DNA of 64,000 bases, taken from contig NZ_BMKA01000005.1 in the NCBI RefSeq assembly GCF_014643735.1, forward strand, positions 245 through 64,244, read 5' to 3'. The notes beneath the pieces were generated by a model that did no database searches, had not been told where the DNA came from, and saw nothing but the letters and a program-made list of their open reading frames with translations. The stretch's first letter is position 1. Each line of letters starts with the position of its first letter. Positions 26,988 through 36,051 of this stretch are shown here, in pieces. The position numbers and the translations under genes are program-made. Source of the DNA: Neptunicoccus cionae (lineage in GTDB: Bacteria; Pseudomonadota; Alphaproteobacteria; Rhodobacterales; Rhodobacteraceae).

Positions 26988-28289
26988 ATGTCATTGGGAA
27001 CACATAACGCAGAGTTGAACCAGCTTGCCATGTCGGAAAAGGCACAGCCTCTACTGGACGCTGTAATCGCGCATATTCGCGACAACGTCGATCCGATCAC
27101 CGAGGAATTTTACAAGCTGGGCGAAGGCCGCGCGGATCGTTGGTCCTATGCACCGGGCCAGCTGGAACTGCTGGAAACCGCCAAGGTAAAGGCACGCGAA
27201 AGCGGGCTTTGGAACTTCTTCCTGCCAAACGCGGAAACCGGTGAAGGCCTGTCCAACCTTGATTACGCCTATATCGCGGCGGAACTGGGCAAGAACCCTT
27301 TGGCACCTGAGACGCTGAACTGTTCCGCACCGGACACCGGCAATATGGAAGTGCTGGAACGCATCGGCACACCAGAGCAAAAAGAGAAGTGGCTCAAGCC
27401 CCTGCTCGCCGGTGAAATCCGCTCTGCTTACGCGATGACGGAACCGGATGTGGCCTCCTCGGATGCGAAGAACATTGCGACGTCTGCTGTTCTGGAAAAC
27501 GGCGAGTGGGTGATCAACGGCGAAAAATTCTACATCTCCGGCGCCGGTGATCCACGCTGTAAGATCATGATTACAATGGTGAAAACATCGCCTGATGCAG
27601 AGCCTTTCAAACAACAAAGCCAGATCCTTGTGCCAATCGATGCGCCCGGTGTAGAAATCCTCGGCCCGATGCACGTTTTCGGCCACGATGACGCGCCCCA
27701 CGGCCATATGCACATTCGCTTTAACAACGTGCGCGTGCCCGAAGAAAACATGCTTCTGGGCGAAGGTCGTGGCTTTGAAATCAGTCAGGTCCGGCTTGGC
27801 CCTGGCCGTATCCACCACTGCATGCGCTCTATCGGGCAAGGCGAACGGGCGTTGGAAATGATGCTGGATCGCGCGCTCAGCCGTGAAGCCTTTGGCAAGA
27901 AGATCATTGATCTGGGCAAAAACATGGAAACCATTTCCCGCGCGCGGATTGAACTGGAAGCCATGCGCCTGATGGTACTGAAAGCCGCCCGTGCGATGGA
28001 CGTTCTGGGCAACAAGGAAGCCCGTATTTGGGTGTCTGCGGTCAAAGCGATGGTGCCAGAGAAAGTCTGTCAGATCATCGACCAATCCATGCAGGTTCAC
28101 GGCGCTGCCGGTATTTCCCAGTGGTTCCCGCTGTCTGACATGTACGCCGGTCAACGCACACTGCGCTTTGCCGATGGTCCGGATGAGGTACACCACCACG
28201 TTGTCGCCCGGGCCGAAGTGCAGACCTTCAAAAACTCCAACGACCGCACACCGGTAATTGCTGCCGGTCGCAAGTTTGAAGGGCCATAA
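26988..28289 (+). CDS. Acyl-CoA dehydrogenase
   Basis: Flavoprotein of about 433 aa from ATG 26988 (GAAAGGA upstream; a frame back to 26952 overlaps the hydratase). It desaturates acyl-CoA to 2-enoyl-CoA, passing electrons to electron-transfer flavoprotein. The FAD-binding blocks YAMTEPDVASSDAKNI and GEWVINGEKFYISGAGD are clear, with QVHGAAGISQ in the C-terminal helical domain. ADGPDEVHHH resembles the ACAD10/ACAD11 group, in which the glutamate of this block is near the active site. It supplies the first oxidative step of this operon. Confidence 0.9.
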   Translation: MSLGTHNAELNQLAMSEKAQPLLDAVIAHIRDNVDPITEEFYKLGEGRADRWSYAPGQLELLETAKVKARESGLWNFFLPNAETGEGLSNLDYAYIAAELGKNPLAPETLNCSAPDTGNMEVLERIGTPEQKEKWLKPLLAGEIRSAYAMTEPDVASSDAKNIATSAVLENGEWVINGEKFYISGAGDPRCKIMITMVKTSPDAEPFKQQSQILVPIDAPGVEILGPMHVFGHDDAPHGHMHIRFNNVRVPEENMLLGEGRGFEISQVRLGPGRIHHCMRSIGQGERALEMMLDRALSREAFGKKIIDLGKNMETISRARIELEAMRLMVLKAARAMDVLGNKEARIWVSAVKAMVPEKVCQIIDQSMQVHGAAGISQWFPLSDMYAGQRTLRFADGPDEVHHHVVARAEVQTFKNSNDRTPVIAAGRKFEGP

Positions 28290-28292
28290 ATC

Positions 28293-29066
28293 ATGACACA
28301 ACTGTTTGATATGACAGGAAAGGTCGCGCTGCTTACCGGCGCGTCCAAAGGCATGGGATTTGAGATGGCCAAAGCCATGGCGCTGCACGGCGCCAAGGTG
28401 GTCATCTCGGCCCGCACACAGGAGGATCTGGATAAGGCCGCCGCCGAAATCAACAAGGAATGCGGGGAAAAGCGTGCCTTTGGCGTGGCCTGTAACGCAG
28501 GTCACAAGGATCAGCTCGAAGCGCTGGTGGAGAAGACCCACGAGCTGGCTGGCACAATCGACATCCTGTTCGGCAACGCTGGGGTAAACCCCTACTACGG
28601 CCCAACCTCGGGGATTTCTGACAAAGCCTACGAAAAAACCATGCAGGTCAATGTGCAATCCAACCTGTGGCTGGCGCAACTGGTCGCACCGGACATGGAG
28701 AAAAACGGTGGTGGATCAATGGTCTTCACCTCCTCCATCGGCGCGTTCAAGCCTTCGGTGATGCTGGGCACCTATGCCATGTCAAAACTGGCGGTGATCG
28801 GCCTTGTGCGCAACCTTGCCGCTGAATTTGGCTCCAAGGGCATCCGCGTCAACGCGCTCTGCCCCGGTGTGGTGCGCACCGAATTCGCGCGCGAGCTGTG
28901 GGACAACCCCAAGGCGGCGGAAAAGGCCACCAAAGAAATCCCGCTGGGTCGCTTTGGCGAACCCGAAGATTTCGCCGGTATCGCGGTCTTCCTTGGCTCC
29001 AAAGCAAGCCAGTACATCACAGGTCAGGCCTTTACCGTCGATGGCGGTTCGGTCATGTGGACTTAA
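28293..29066 (+). CDS. SDR family oxidoreductase
   Basis: Classical short-chain dehydrogenase of 257 aa. The cofactor motif TGASKGMGFEMA is near residue 16, NAG occurs in FGNAGVN, and the catalytic Ser-Tyr-Lys comprises SSIGAF and YAMSKLA. The sequence ARTQEDL after beta-2 (Arg) favours NADP(H). The C-terminal tail GQAFTVDGGSVMW is typical. It starts three bases after the acyl-CoA dehydrogenase. The role is reduction or oxidation of a hydroxy/keto intermediate of the operon's substrate. Confidence 0.88.
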   Translation: MTQLFDMTGKVALLTGASKGMGFEMAKAMALHGAKVVISARTQEDLDKAAAEINKECGEKRAFGVACNAGHKDQLEALVEKTHELAGTIDILFGNAGVNPYYGPTSGISDKAYEKTMQVNVQSNLWLAQLVAPDMEKNGGGSMVFTSSIGAFKPSVMLGTYAMSKLAVIGLVRNLAAEFGSKGIRVNALCPGVVRTEFARELWDNPKAAEKATKEIPLGRFGEPEDFAGIAVFLGSKASQYITGQAFTVDGGSVMWT

Positions 29067-29075
29067 GGGAAGCCT

Positions 29076-29846
29076 ATGGAACTGAAAGATAAAATCATCG
29101 TAGTGACCGGCGCCGCTGGCGGCATCGGCAAGGCTATGGCTATCCGTTTTGCCGCAGAAGGCGCAAAATGCGTGGTCTGTGCCGATCTTGACGGGGATGG
29201 CGCAGAAGCCACCGCCAAAGAAATCGGCGGCGTTTCCTTTAAGGTGAATGTGGGCAACGAGGACGAAATCAAAGCCCTCATCGACACCACCGAAGCCGAA
29301 CAGGGCCCGATTGATCTGTTCTGCTCCAACGCCGGTATCCTCGTGGCTGGCGGTGTTGAAGCATCAAATGACGACTGGCAAAAGATTTGGGATATCAACG
29401 TGATGTCCCACGTCTGGGCCGCCCGTCACCTTGTCCCCTTGATGAGCAAACGGGGCGGCGGCTATCTGCTGAACACTGCCTCGGCAGCCGGTCTGCTGAA
29501 CCAAGTGGGCGCGGCCCCTTACGGCGTCACCAAACACGCCGCTGTCGGCCTCGCGGAATGGTTGGCGCTGACCTATAACGATCAGGGCATCAAAGTCTCG
29601 GTTCTCTGCCCGCAGGCGGTGCGTTCGGCCATGACAGCAGGCCATGAAGACGGCGTTGCCTCGCTCAACGGGATGCTGGAACCGGAAGTCGTGGCCGATG
29701 CCTGTGTGAAGACCATCAACGATGAAACCTTCCTCGTGCTGCCCCACCCCGAAGTGCTCGACTATATGCGCAACAAATCCGACAATTATGACAAATGGAT
29801 TGGCGGTATGCGCAAGTTGAACCGCATCTACGGCGGCGCAATCTAA
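29076..29846 (+). CDS. SDR family oxidoreductase
   Basis: Second short-chain dehydrogenase of the operon, 256 aa, not a close copy of the first. The cofactor motif TGAAGGIGKAMA, the Asp of CADLDGDG after beta-2 (NAD preference) and catalytic SAAG plus YGVTKHAAVG are present. The C-terminal half, with a VLPHPEVLDYMRNKSDNYDKW stretch containing LPHPEVLDYMRNK, is shared with a subgroup found near acyl-CoA genes. It is the last gene of the operon; a strong terminator follows 45 bases later. Confidence 0.87.
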   Translation: MELKDKIIVVTGAAGGIGKAMAIRFAAEGAKCVVCADLDGDGAEATAKEIGGVSFKVNVGNEDEIKALIDTTEAEQGPIDLFCSNAGILVAGGVEASNDDWQKIWDINVMSHVWAARHLVPLMSKRGGGYLLNTASAAGLLNQVGAAPYGVTKHAAVGLAEWLALTYNDQGIKVSVLCPQAVRSAMTAGHEDGVASLNGMLEPEVVADACVKTINDETFLVLPHPEVLDYMRNKSDNYDKWIGGMRKLNRIYGGAI

Positions 29847-29890
29847 ACGGCAAACAGCTCTTTTTGGGCGAAATATCCCCGCCGGAGGCT

Positions 29891-29920
29891 ATCCGGGACA
29901 GGCAACTGTCCCGGATTTTT
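29891..29920 (+). terminator. Rho-independent terminator after the CoA-ligase/beta-oxidation operon
   Basis: ATCCGGGACA pairs perfectly with TGTCCCGGAT around GGCAAC, followed by a TTTTT run. It lies between convergent operons. Confidence 0.85.
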
Positions 29921-29930
29921 CATGCCCGAA

Positions 29931-30803
29931 CTATTCCGGCTTTTTCTTGACCTGCCGCATCAGACCTTCCTGCGCGACACTGGCGACCAATTTGCCGTCA
30001 TGGGTAAAGATCGTACCACGGTTAAAGCCGCGTCCGCCGCCTGTGAAGGGGCTGTCCATAGTGTAAAGATGCCAGTCCGCGAAGTTCACCGGGGTGTGAA
30101 ACCACATGGCGTGATCAAGGCTCGCCGTCATCAACTGCCCTGTGAACCAAGTCTGCCCGTGCGGGCGTAGGCTCGATCCCAGCAGGTTCATATCAGACGC
30201 ATAGGCCATCAGGCAGTGTTGCATCTGCGGGTTGGCATCCCGCGCGCCGGGCATACGGAACCACAGGTGGTTTTTGTCGTCCACCACTTTGGGATTGAAC
30301 CAGTCCTGCGGCGCCACTTCACGGATTTCGATGGGACGGGCCCGCAGAAATTCCTTGCGGAACTTCTCGGGGAGCTTGTCTTTGTTGTTCTCACGCCAGT
30401 TGGCACGGGACTCCAGCGTGTCCGGCTCTGGCACGGCTGGCATCTCATGCTGGTGGTGCAAGCCTTCTTCTTCCACATGAAAAGAGGCGGACATGTTCAG
30501 GATTTGCTTGCCGTGCTGGATCGCAATCACCCGCCGCGTTGTAAAGCTGCCCCCGTCCCTTGCACGGTCCACAGAATAGATCACCGGAATCGACGGATCG
30601 CCCGGACGGATGAAATAGGCGTGGAGCGAGTGGCACAGCCGCCCGTCCACGGTTTTATAAGCCGCCGCAAGCGCTTGTGCGATTACCTGACCGCCGAAAA
30701 TCCGCATCGTGGTTTCGCCGCCCGAACCGATGCCGCGGAACAAGTCCACTTCCAACTGTTCGATTTCCAGCAGGTTCAGCAACTCCGCCACTATGTCGGT
30801 CAT
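29931..30803 (-). CDS. tesB: Acyl-CoA thioesterase II
   Basis: Double-hotdog thioesterase of 290 aa that hydrolyses acyl-CoA to free acid and CoA. The N-terminal hotdog has FRGIGSGGETTMRIFGGQVIAQ with the core IFGGQVIAQAL, and the C-terminal part has SLDHAMWFHTP and the terminal GRGFNRGTIF region with a conserved pattern of active-site Asp/Thr/Gln. Its ATG overlaps the acetoacetyl-CoA synthetase stop by four bases, so it is the last gene of a three-gene minus-strand operon. It would recycle CoA when ligase flux exceeds degradation. Confidence 0.92.
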   Translation of the reverse strand: MTDIVAELLNLLEIEQLEVDLFRGIGSGGETTMRIFGGQVIAQALAAAYKTVDGRLCHSLHAYFIRPGDPSIPVIYSVDRARDGGSFTTRRVIAIQHGKQILNMSASFHVEEEGLHHQHEMPAVPEPDTLESRANWRENNKDKLPEKFRKEFLRARPIEIREVAPQDWFNPKVVDDKNHLWFRMPGARDANPQMQHCLMAYASDMNLLGSSLRPHGQTWFTGQLMTASLDHAMWFHTPVNFADWHLYTMDSPFTGGGRGFNRGTIFTHDGKLVASVAQEGLMRQVKKKPE

Positions 30804-32770
30804 CCGGTCTCTCTTTCTGCCGCATAGGCAATAAATCGGTCAAAGCTGTCCGGATTTGCCATGCTGTCGCGATTCACCACAGTTTCCGGATTTCCGCCTA
30901 AAAGCAGCTTTTTGACAGGAACTTCCAGCTTTTTCCCCGAAATTGTGCGTGGAACCTCGGCAATCTGCAAGATTTCATTGGGTTGAAAGCGGGCCGAGAC
31001 ACCGTTTTTGATGGCTGTATTGATCTTGGCCTTCAGCCCGTCATCAAGGGTCAGCCCATCACGCAGGACGACGAACAGGGGCATGAAGCTCTCGCGGCCC
31101 AGAAACTCCAGATCCACCACAAGGCTGTCCATCACTTCGTCCAGTCCTTCGACCGCCTGATAAATCTCGGACGATCCCATCCGCAGACCTTTCCGATTGA
31201 TCGTCGCATCAGAGCGTCCGTAGATCACCGAACCACCCTCCGGCGTGATCTCGATCCAGTCCCCGTGACGCCACACACCAGGATAAGTATCAAAGTAGCT
31301 TTCATGCAGGCGCGATCCATCCTCGTCGCCCCAGAAATACAGCGGCATAGAGGGCAGCGGCTCGGTGCAGACCAGCTCCCCCACTTCTCCGATCACCTCG
31401 TTTCCGGCACCGTCAAACGCACGCACCGCATTACCAAGGGCGCGGGCCTGCATTTCACCAGCGCGCACCACATCCATCGGATTGCCACAGACAAAAGCGC
31501 CCATCAGGTCGGTGCCACCGGAAATCGGCGCAAGCCAGATATCTTCTTTCACTTCCTTGTAAATCCACGCATAGGCATCTTCGGACAAAGGCGATCCGGT
31601 AGAGCCGAGCGCGTGGAGGTTGGACAGGTCGAAATCCTTTGCAGGGGTCACACCCGCCTTGGCGCAAGTGCCAAAATAGGCCGCCCCCGCACCGAAATAG
31701 TTCAGCTTTTCTTCGGCCACGAACTGCCACAGAACATTCAGATCGGGATAGTTCACTGCCCCGTCAAAGATGGACAATGTCATCCCCTGCGACAGGGACA
31801 GCATCTGGGAATTCCACATGATCCAGCCCGAAGACGTCAGCCAGCTAAACCGCTCCCCTGCTTTCATGTCCTGATGAAGCGACTGTTTCGCCCCTTCAAT
31901 CAACGCCCCGCCGTGCCCGTGGACAATCGGCTTGGGATTGCCCGTAGTGCCTGACGAATACACCACCCAGAGCGGATGATCGAAGGGCACTTGTTCCGCT
32001 TCCAGATCGGCCTTTCGATCCAGCAGATCGGCCCAATTATGTGCACCTTCAGGCAAATCCCCGACAAATGGCAAAACGATGCGATGTTCGAGCGTAGGCA
32101 GGCTTTCGGCGACAGTGGCAAGAATGCCCTGACGGTCCACGGTCTTACCCGCATGAACATAACCGTCCTGCGCAATCAGCACCTTGGGTTTAATCTGGGC
32201 AAAGCGATCCACAATTGCCACATCTCCCATATCAGGCGAACATAGCGACCAGATCGCACCGAGGCTGGCAGTCGCCAGAAACGCCACAATAGACGCAGGC
32301 GAGTTGGGCAGGATCGCCACGACACGGTCTCCCTTTGCCACGCCCATGTCTTGAAGGTGGGCGGCCAGACTGGACACCTGTGCGTGCAAGTCGGCCCAGG
32401 TAAGCTGCTCTGTGCCAAAAGTCTCGGACCGTGCCGAAATCGCCAGATCATCGCTGCGGTCAGGCACATGACGCAGGATTTGCTCAACAAAATTCAGCCG
32501 CGTGCCTTCAAACCATTTCGCCCCCGGCATTACACGCCTGTCCAGCACGCTGGTATAAGGGGCCGAGGATTGGAGATCGAAGAATTGCCAGATGGTCTCC
32601 CAGAAATCCTCCAACTCTGTGACGCTCCACTCCCACAGGGCCGGATAATCCGCAAATGTCAGACCACGGTTCTGCTCCAGCCAACGCATATATTCTGCCA
32701 GACGGGAGTTTTCGGCCCGCTCTTTTGACGGGGTCCACAGGACGGGGCGTTCTTTTACAGGGGTATTCAT
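30800..32770 (-). CDS. Acetoacetyl-CoA synthetase
   Basis: 656-aa AMP-forming ligase that activates acetoacetate to acetoacetyl-CoA. The long N-terminal region with FADYPALWEWSVTE, the substrate-side block WFEGTRLNFVEQ and the ATP motif [19 protein letters not shown] distinguish acetoacetyl-CoA synthetases from acetyl-CoA synthetases, as does the length. GWIMWNSQML and GRSDATINRKGLRMG (A8 loop) follow. It links ketone-body or polyhydroxybutyrate breakdown to central metabolism. Both ends overlap neighbouring genes by four bases (serine hydrolase before, tesB after), implying one transcript. Confidence 0.92.
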   Translation of the reverse strand: MNTPVKERPVLWTPSKERAENSRLAEYMRWLEQNRGLTFADYPALWEWSVTELEDFWETIWQFFDLQSSAPYTSVLDRRVMPGAKWFEGTRLNFVEQILRHVPDRSDDLAISARSETFGTEQLTWADLHAQVSSLAAHLQDMGVAKGDRVVAILPNSPASIVAFLATASLGAIWSLCSPDMGDVAIVDRFAQIKPKVLIAQDGYVHAGKTVDRQGILATVAESLPTLEHRIVLPFVGDLPEGAHNWADLLDRKADLEAEQVPFDHPLWVVYSSGTTGNPKPIVHGHGGALIEGAKQSLHQDMKAGERFSWLTSSGWIMWNSQMLSLSQGMTLSIFDGAVNYPDLNVLWQFVAEEKLNYFGAGAAYFGTCAKAGVTPAKDFDLSNLHALGSTGSPLSEDAYAWIYKEVKEDIWLAPISGGTDLMGAFVCGNPMDVVRAGEMQARALGNAVRAFDGAGNEVIGEVGELVCTEPLPSMPLYFWGDEDGSRLHESYFDTYPGVWRHGDWIEITPEGGSVIYGRSDATINRKGLRMGSSEIYQAVEGLDEVMDSLVVDLEFLGRESFMPLFVVLRDGLTLDDGLKAKINTAIKNGVSARFQPNEILQIAEVPRTISGKKLEVPVKKLLLGGNPETVVNRDSMANPDSFDRFIAYAAERETG

Positions 32771-34008
32771 TGCACAATCGCTCCATGCACCAGAGATTTA
32801 AGTTGCGGGCGTGCCGGATAGGAACTGCTGGGGGAAAGTTGGGTGAAAAAGACCACTGACAGGTCAAGCACCGGATCAACCCAGAAGAAGGTGGACGCCA
32901 TGCCACCCCAACTGAAATCCCCCACACTGCCCTGCGCACGGGCGCGGGCCGGATCAAGCACCACCGCGCCGCCAAGGCCAAAGCCCATGCCTTCCATTGG
33001 CTGTTCAGCAAAACTGCTTGGCCCCATAGAGGCGATGTCACCGGGCAGATGGTTGCGGGTCATGAAGTCCACGGTTTTGGGGGACAGCAGACGGTTTCCA
33101 TTGCCAGACCCCTTACAACGGATCATCTCGCAGAACTTCATGTAATCGTCGATTGTCCCTACCAGTCCGCCACCGCCCGAAAAGGTCTCGGCACTGCGAT
33201 AGGCGCTGGTGTCTGTGTGATCGATCAGGCGAAGCGGATTGCCGCCCTCTTGCGCCGCGTTGAGCGCCATAGCATCCCCTGCAAGCGGTGTGTAAAGCGA
33301 CGCAAAGCGGGATTCCGAACCGGTTGGCACGCTGAATGCGGTTTGCGTCATACCGAGCGGGGCAAATATCTGTTCGGCAAAGAACTGATCAAGGCTCTGC
33401 CCCGAGACGATCTCTACCACGCGGCCAAGCACATCAATGGACACGGAATATTCCCAGCGGCTTCCTGGCTGAAAGGCCAAAGGCAGTTCGGCCAGTTGAT
33501 CTACAACGCTTTCCAGCGGCCCCTGATCAGCGCGGAAAATCAGCCCCTTCTCTTCCATCGCGGCAGGCAGAACACCCGGATTAAATGGATAGCTTAGCCC
33601 GCTGGTATGGGTCAGCAAATGGTGCAGCGTGGGCGTCTGGCAGCGTGTCACCTGATCAAGGCCAGTGGCACCGTCCACCAAAGCCGTGCAATCCGCAAAG
33701 GCCGGAATAAAGTCGGACAGGGGCGCGTCCAGATGAAACAGCCCTTGCTCGGCCAACATCATGATCGCCACGGATGTCACCGGTTTTGTCATGGAATAAA
33801 TCCGTGCCAGTGTGTCCCGCTCAAAAGGTAGGTTTGCTTCCACATCCCGCGCGCCGGCTGCGTTGAAATAGACCTCTTTACCGCCCCGCGCGATCAGCAG
33901 GGAAGATCCCGCATATTTCCGCTCTGCAACGTAGCGGTCCATCCATGTGCCGATGCGGCACATCCGGTCGGGATCAAATCCTTCGGACTGAGGTGACGCG
34001 GTTTGCAT
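32767..34008 (-). CDS. Serine hydrolase (class C beta-lactamase/EstB family)
   Basis: About 413 aa. The catalytic SxxK motif is SMTK in RIYSMTKPVTSVAIMM, and the Tyr-x-x element appears as YSVS. The fold is shared with class C beta-lactamases, D-peptidases and EstB-type esterases, and short-chain esterase activity is most likely. There is no signal peptide. I place the start at ATG 34008, with GGAAGGA spaced seven bases upstream; alternative in-frame ATGs are at 34014 and 34032. It is the first gene of the operon with acetoacetyl-CoA synthetase and tesB. Hydrolysis of a hydroxybutyrate-type ester feeding acetoacetate is one possible link (inference). Confidence 0.87.
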   Translation of the reverse strand: MQTASPQSEGFDPDRMCRIGTWMDRYVAERKYAGSSLLIARGGKEVYFNAAGARDVEANLPFERDTLARIYSMTKPVTSVAIMMLAEQGLFHLDAPLSDFIPAFADCTALVDGATGLDQVTRCQTPTLHHLLTHTSGLSYPFNPGVLPAAMEEKGLIFRADQGPLESVVDQLAELPLAFQPGSRWEYSVSIDVLGRVVEIVSGQSLDQFFAEQIFAPLGMTQTAFSVPTGSESRFASLYTPLAGDAMALNAAQEGGNPLRLIDHTDTSAYRSAETFSGGGGLVGTIDDYMKFCEMIRCKGSGNGNRLLSPKTVDFMTRNHLPGDIASMGPSSFAEQPMEGMGFGLGGAVVLDPARARAQGSVGDFSWGGMASTFFWVDPVLDLSVVFFTQLSPSSSYPARPQLKSLVHGAIVQ

Positions 34009-34169
34009 GGGCATTCCTTCCAGACTTTGCATTTAATTCTGCGAAGTTTGCAACGGCGGAACATGCAGTTCAATGGCTATATAATGGGAGGGTGAGAAAG
34101 ACGTGACGTGACGGCAGGTTTTCCCAAACTTTCACGCGGTGTCAGGCGTGGAGCGTCATGGATTTGAAG

Positions 34170-34196
34170 CCGGGGCGCAGCAGTTACGCGCCCCGG
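34170..34196. terminator. GC-rich hairpin downstream of the DmdB-like ligase gene
   Basis: CCGGGGCGC (34170-34178) and GCGCCCCGG (34188-34196) form a perfect 9-bp stem. It lies 27 bases after the minus-strand stop at 34223. The U-tract is on the plus-strand side (TTCGTTTTTA), so termination efficiency for the minus-strand gene is uncertain. Confidence 0.5.
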
Positions 34197-34222
34197 TTCG
34201 TTTTTATTATGGCGCTGCGGAA

Positions 34223-35851
34223 TTACCCTGCCAGTGTGCCATTCGCATAGCGCTGGCGCAGGGTCAGTTTGGACACCTTCCCCGTGGCAGTCATTGGCAG
34301 ATCTTCCACGAAAATCACTTCGTCCGGCACCTGCCATTTGGCGAGGTTCTCGGACAGGTGGTTTTGGATGCTTGCCACATCCTTGGAAGATTCCGGCGTT
34401 GGCACAACCACCAGCAAGGGGCGTTCGTCCCATTTCGGATGAGGTACCGCGATCACGGCGCAATTGGCCACTTCTGGGTGGGACATCGCCATGTTTTCTA
34501 CGTCGATAGAGCTGATCCACTCACCGCCCGATTTGATCAAATCCTTGGCGCGGTCCGTAATCGTCAACATACCATCGCTGGTAATCTTGGCCACATCGCC
34601 GGTCCCGAACCAACCGTCCGCATCCAGCGCGGTTTTGCTGGCTTCTTCGTTCTTGAAATAGCCCGAAACGATGGCGTTGCCGCGCACGTACAGCTCCCCT
34701 TGTGCTTCGCCGTCATGGGGCAGACGCTTACCGTCCTCGTCCACGATTTTCAAATCCACACCAAAGACACGGCGGCCCTGTTTCGCTTTGAGATCAATGC
34801 GTTCGCCCTGCGGCAGCTTGTCTTGCGTTCTGTTCAGCAGACCAACGGTCCCGATCGGGCTCATCTCTGTCATGCCCCATGCGTGGCAGACGGACACGTC
34901 CATACCTTCAAAGGCTTCAATCATGGAACGCGGTGCCGCAGAACCACCGATGATCACTTCACCAAAGGCAGACGGCTTGCCGCCCTGCGCTTTGATCTCG
35001 GCCAGCAGGCCCAACCATACCGTTGGAACACCCCAAGCAGAGAAGACCTCTTCGTCCTGCATCAGTTTGTAAATGCTTGGCCCGTCGAGCGCGGCACCCG
35101 GAAATACCAGCGACGCGCCGGTCAGTGGTGCGGCGTAGGGCAGACCCCATGCGTTGACGTGGAACAGGGGCACCACCGGCAGGATGCGCTGGCCGGGGCT
35201 GAGACTGGTTTGCAGCGAAACGCCCGCCATCATTGCGTGCATCACGGTAGAGCGGTGGGTGTAAAGCGCGCCCTTGGGATTGCCCGTTGTGCCGGAGGTG
35301 TAGCACAGCGCACAGGCGGTATCTTCCGAGAAATCCGGCCAGTCGTAATCTGCGTCTTCTGCTTCAACCAGTTCTTCATAGCACAGGATGTTCGGAAGGT
35401 CGGTTTCCGGCATATGGGCGCGGTCGGTCATTGCCACATAGATCAGGTCTTTGGGCAGGTGTTCTTGCAACGCATTCAGGATCGGCACGAACGTCAGGTC
35501 CACGAAGATCACCTTGTCTTCCGCGTGATTGACGATGTAGATCATCTGCTCTGCGGACAGGCGCGGGTTGATGGTGTGACACACTGCACCGATGCCAGCG
35601 ATACCGTAGTACAGTTCGAAGTGGCGATAACCGTTCCACGCCAGCGTTGCCACACGATCGCCTTCAGCCACGCCCAGCTTCAACAGCGCTTTGGCCAGTT
35701 GGCGCGTGCGCCCGTCGATCGCACGGTAGGTGGTGCGGTGGATGCCTCCCTCAACGGTGACAGAGACAACCTCACTGTCGCCGTGGACCTCTGCCGCGAA
35801 TGTCAAAATATCATTAACCCGCATGGGGCGGTTCATCATCAAACCTTGCAT
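34223..35851 (-). CDS. AMP-forming acyl-CoA ligase, DmdB-like (medium/short-chain or methylmercaptopropionate type)
   Basis: 542 aa from ATG 35851, which has GAGGAGAGG upstream. The start [10 protein letters not shown], the block [20 protein letters not shown], the ATP motif [36 protein letters not shown], and the A8 segment [16 protein letters not shown] are shared with the roseobacter 3-methylmercaptopropionyl-CoA ligase DmdB and related medium-chain ligases. I recognise the family; I cannot tell which acid is preferred. No dmdC or dmdD neighbours are evident. It is a single gene, divergent from the DsbA-fold isomerase. Confidence 0.87.
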   Translation of the reverse strand: MQGLMMNRPMRVNDILTFAAEVHGDSEVVSVTVEGGIHRTTYRAIDGRTRQLAKALLKLGVAEGDRVATLAWNGYRHFELYYGIAGIGAVCHTINPRLSAEQMIYIVNHAEDKVIFVDLTFVPILNALQEHLPKDLIYVAMTDRAHMPETDLPNILCYEELVEAEDADYDWPDFSEDTACALCYTSGTTGNPKGALYTHRSTVMHAMMAGVSLQTSLSPGQRILPVVPLFHVNAWGLPYAAPLTGASLVFPGAALDGPSIYKLMQDEEVFSAWGVPTVWLGLLAEIKAQGGKPSAFGEVIIGGSAAPRSMIEAFEGMDVSVCHAWGMTEMSPIGTVGLLNRTQDKLPQGERIDLKAKQGRRVFGVDLKIVDEDGKRLPHDGEAQGELYVRGNAIVSGYFKNEEASKTALDADGWFGTGDVAKITSDGMLTITDRAKDLIKSGGEWISSIDVENMAMSHPEVANCAVIAVPHPKWDERPLLVVVPTPESSKDVASIQNHLSENLAKWQVPDEVIFVEDLPMTATGKVSKLTLRQRYANGTLAG

Positions 35852-36051
35852 GGTCGTCCTCTCCTCAGTTTGGGCCACTTTACAAATTCTGGCGGGAATG
35901 TCCGATTTTTTTTGGTCTGAACCGGTTGGAAAACATATGACGTTGCGACCGTTTTTGTCTCGGGGAACCCGTTGGACGGCAGGTAGCGAACAGCTTGTTC
36001 ATGAATGCAGTCTCTGTCAGTATCCATTGCAAAGAACTGTGGAGGAACCCG

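Noticed and set aside
27051-28679. Minus-strand open frame of about 540 codons.
   Set aside because: Antisense to the acyl-CoA dehydrogenase and SDR genes, both of which carry clear family motifs.
34170-34196. Treating the hairpin as an independent small RNA with its own plus-strand terminator.
   Set aside because: A T-rich run does follow on the plus strand, but no promoter or conserved upstream sequence is visible; it is more simply the 3' structure of the adjacent ligase gene.
34139-35920. Plus-strand open frame of about 590 codons.
   Set aside because: Entirely antisense to the DmdB-like ligase, whose motifs are unambiguous; the plus-strand product is His/Arg-rich without recognisable motifs.
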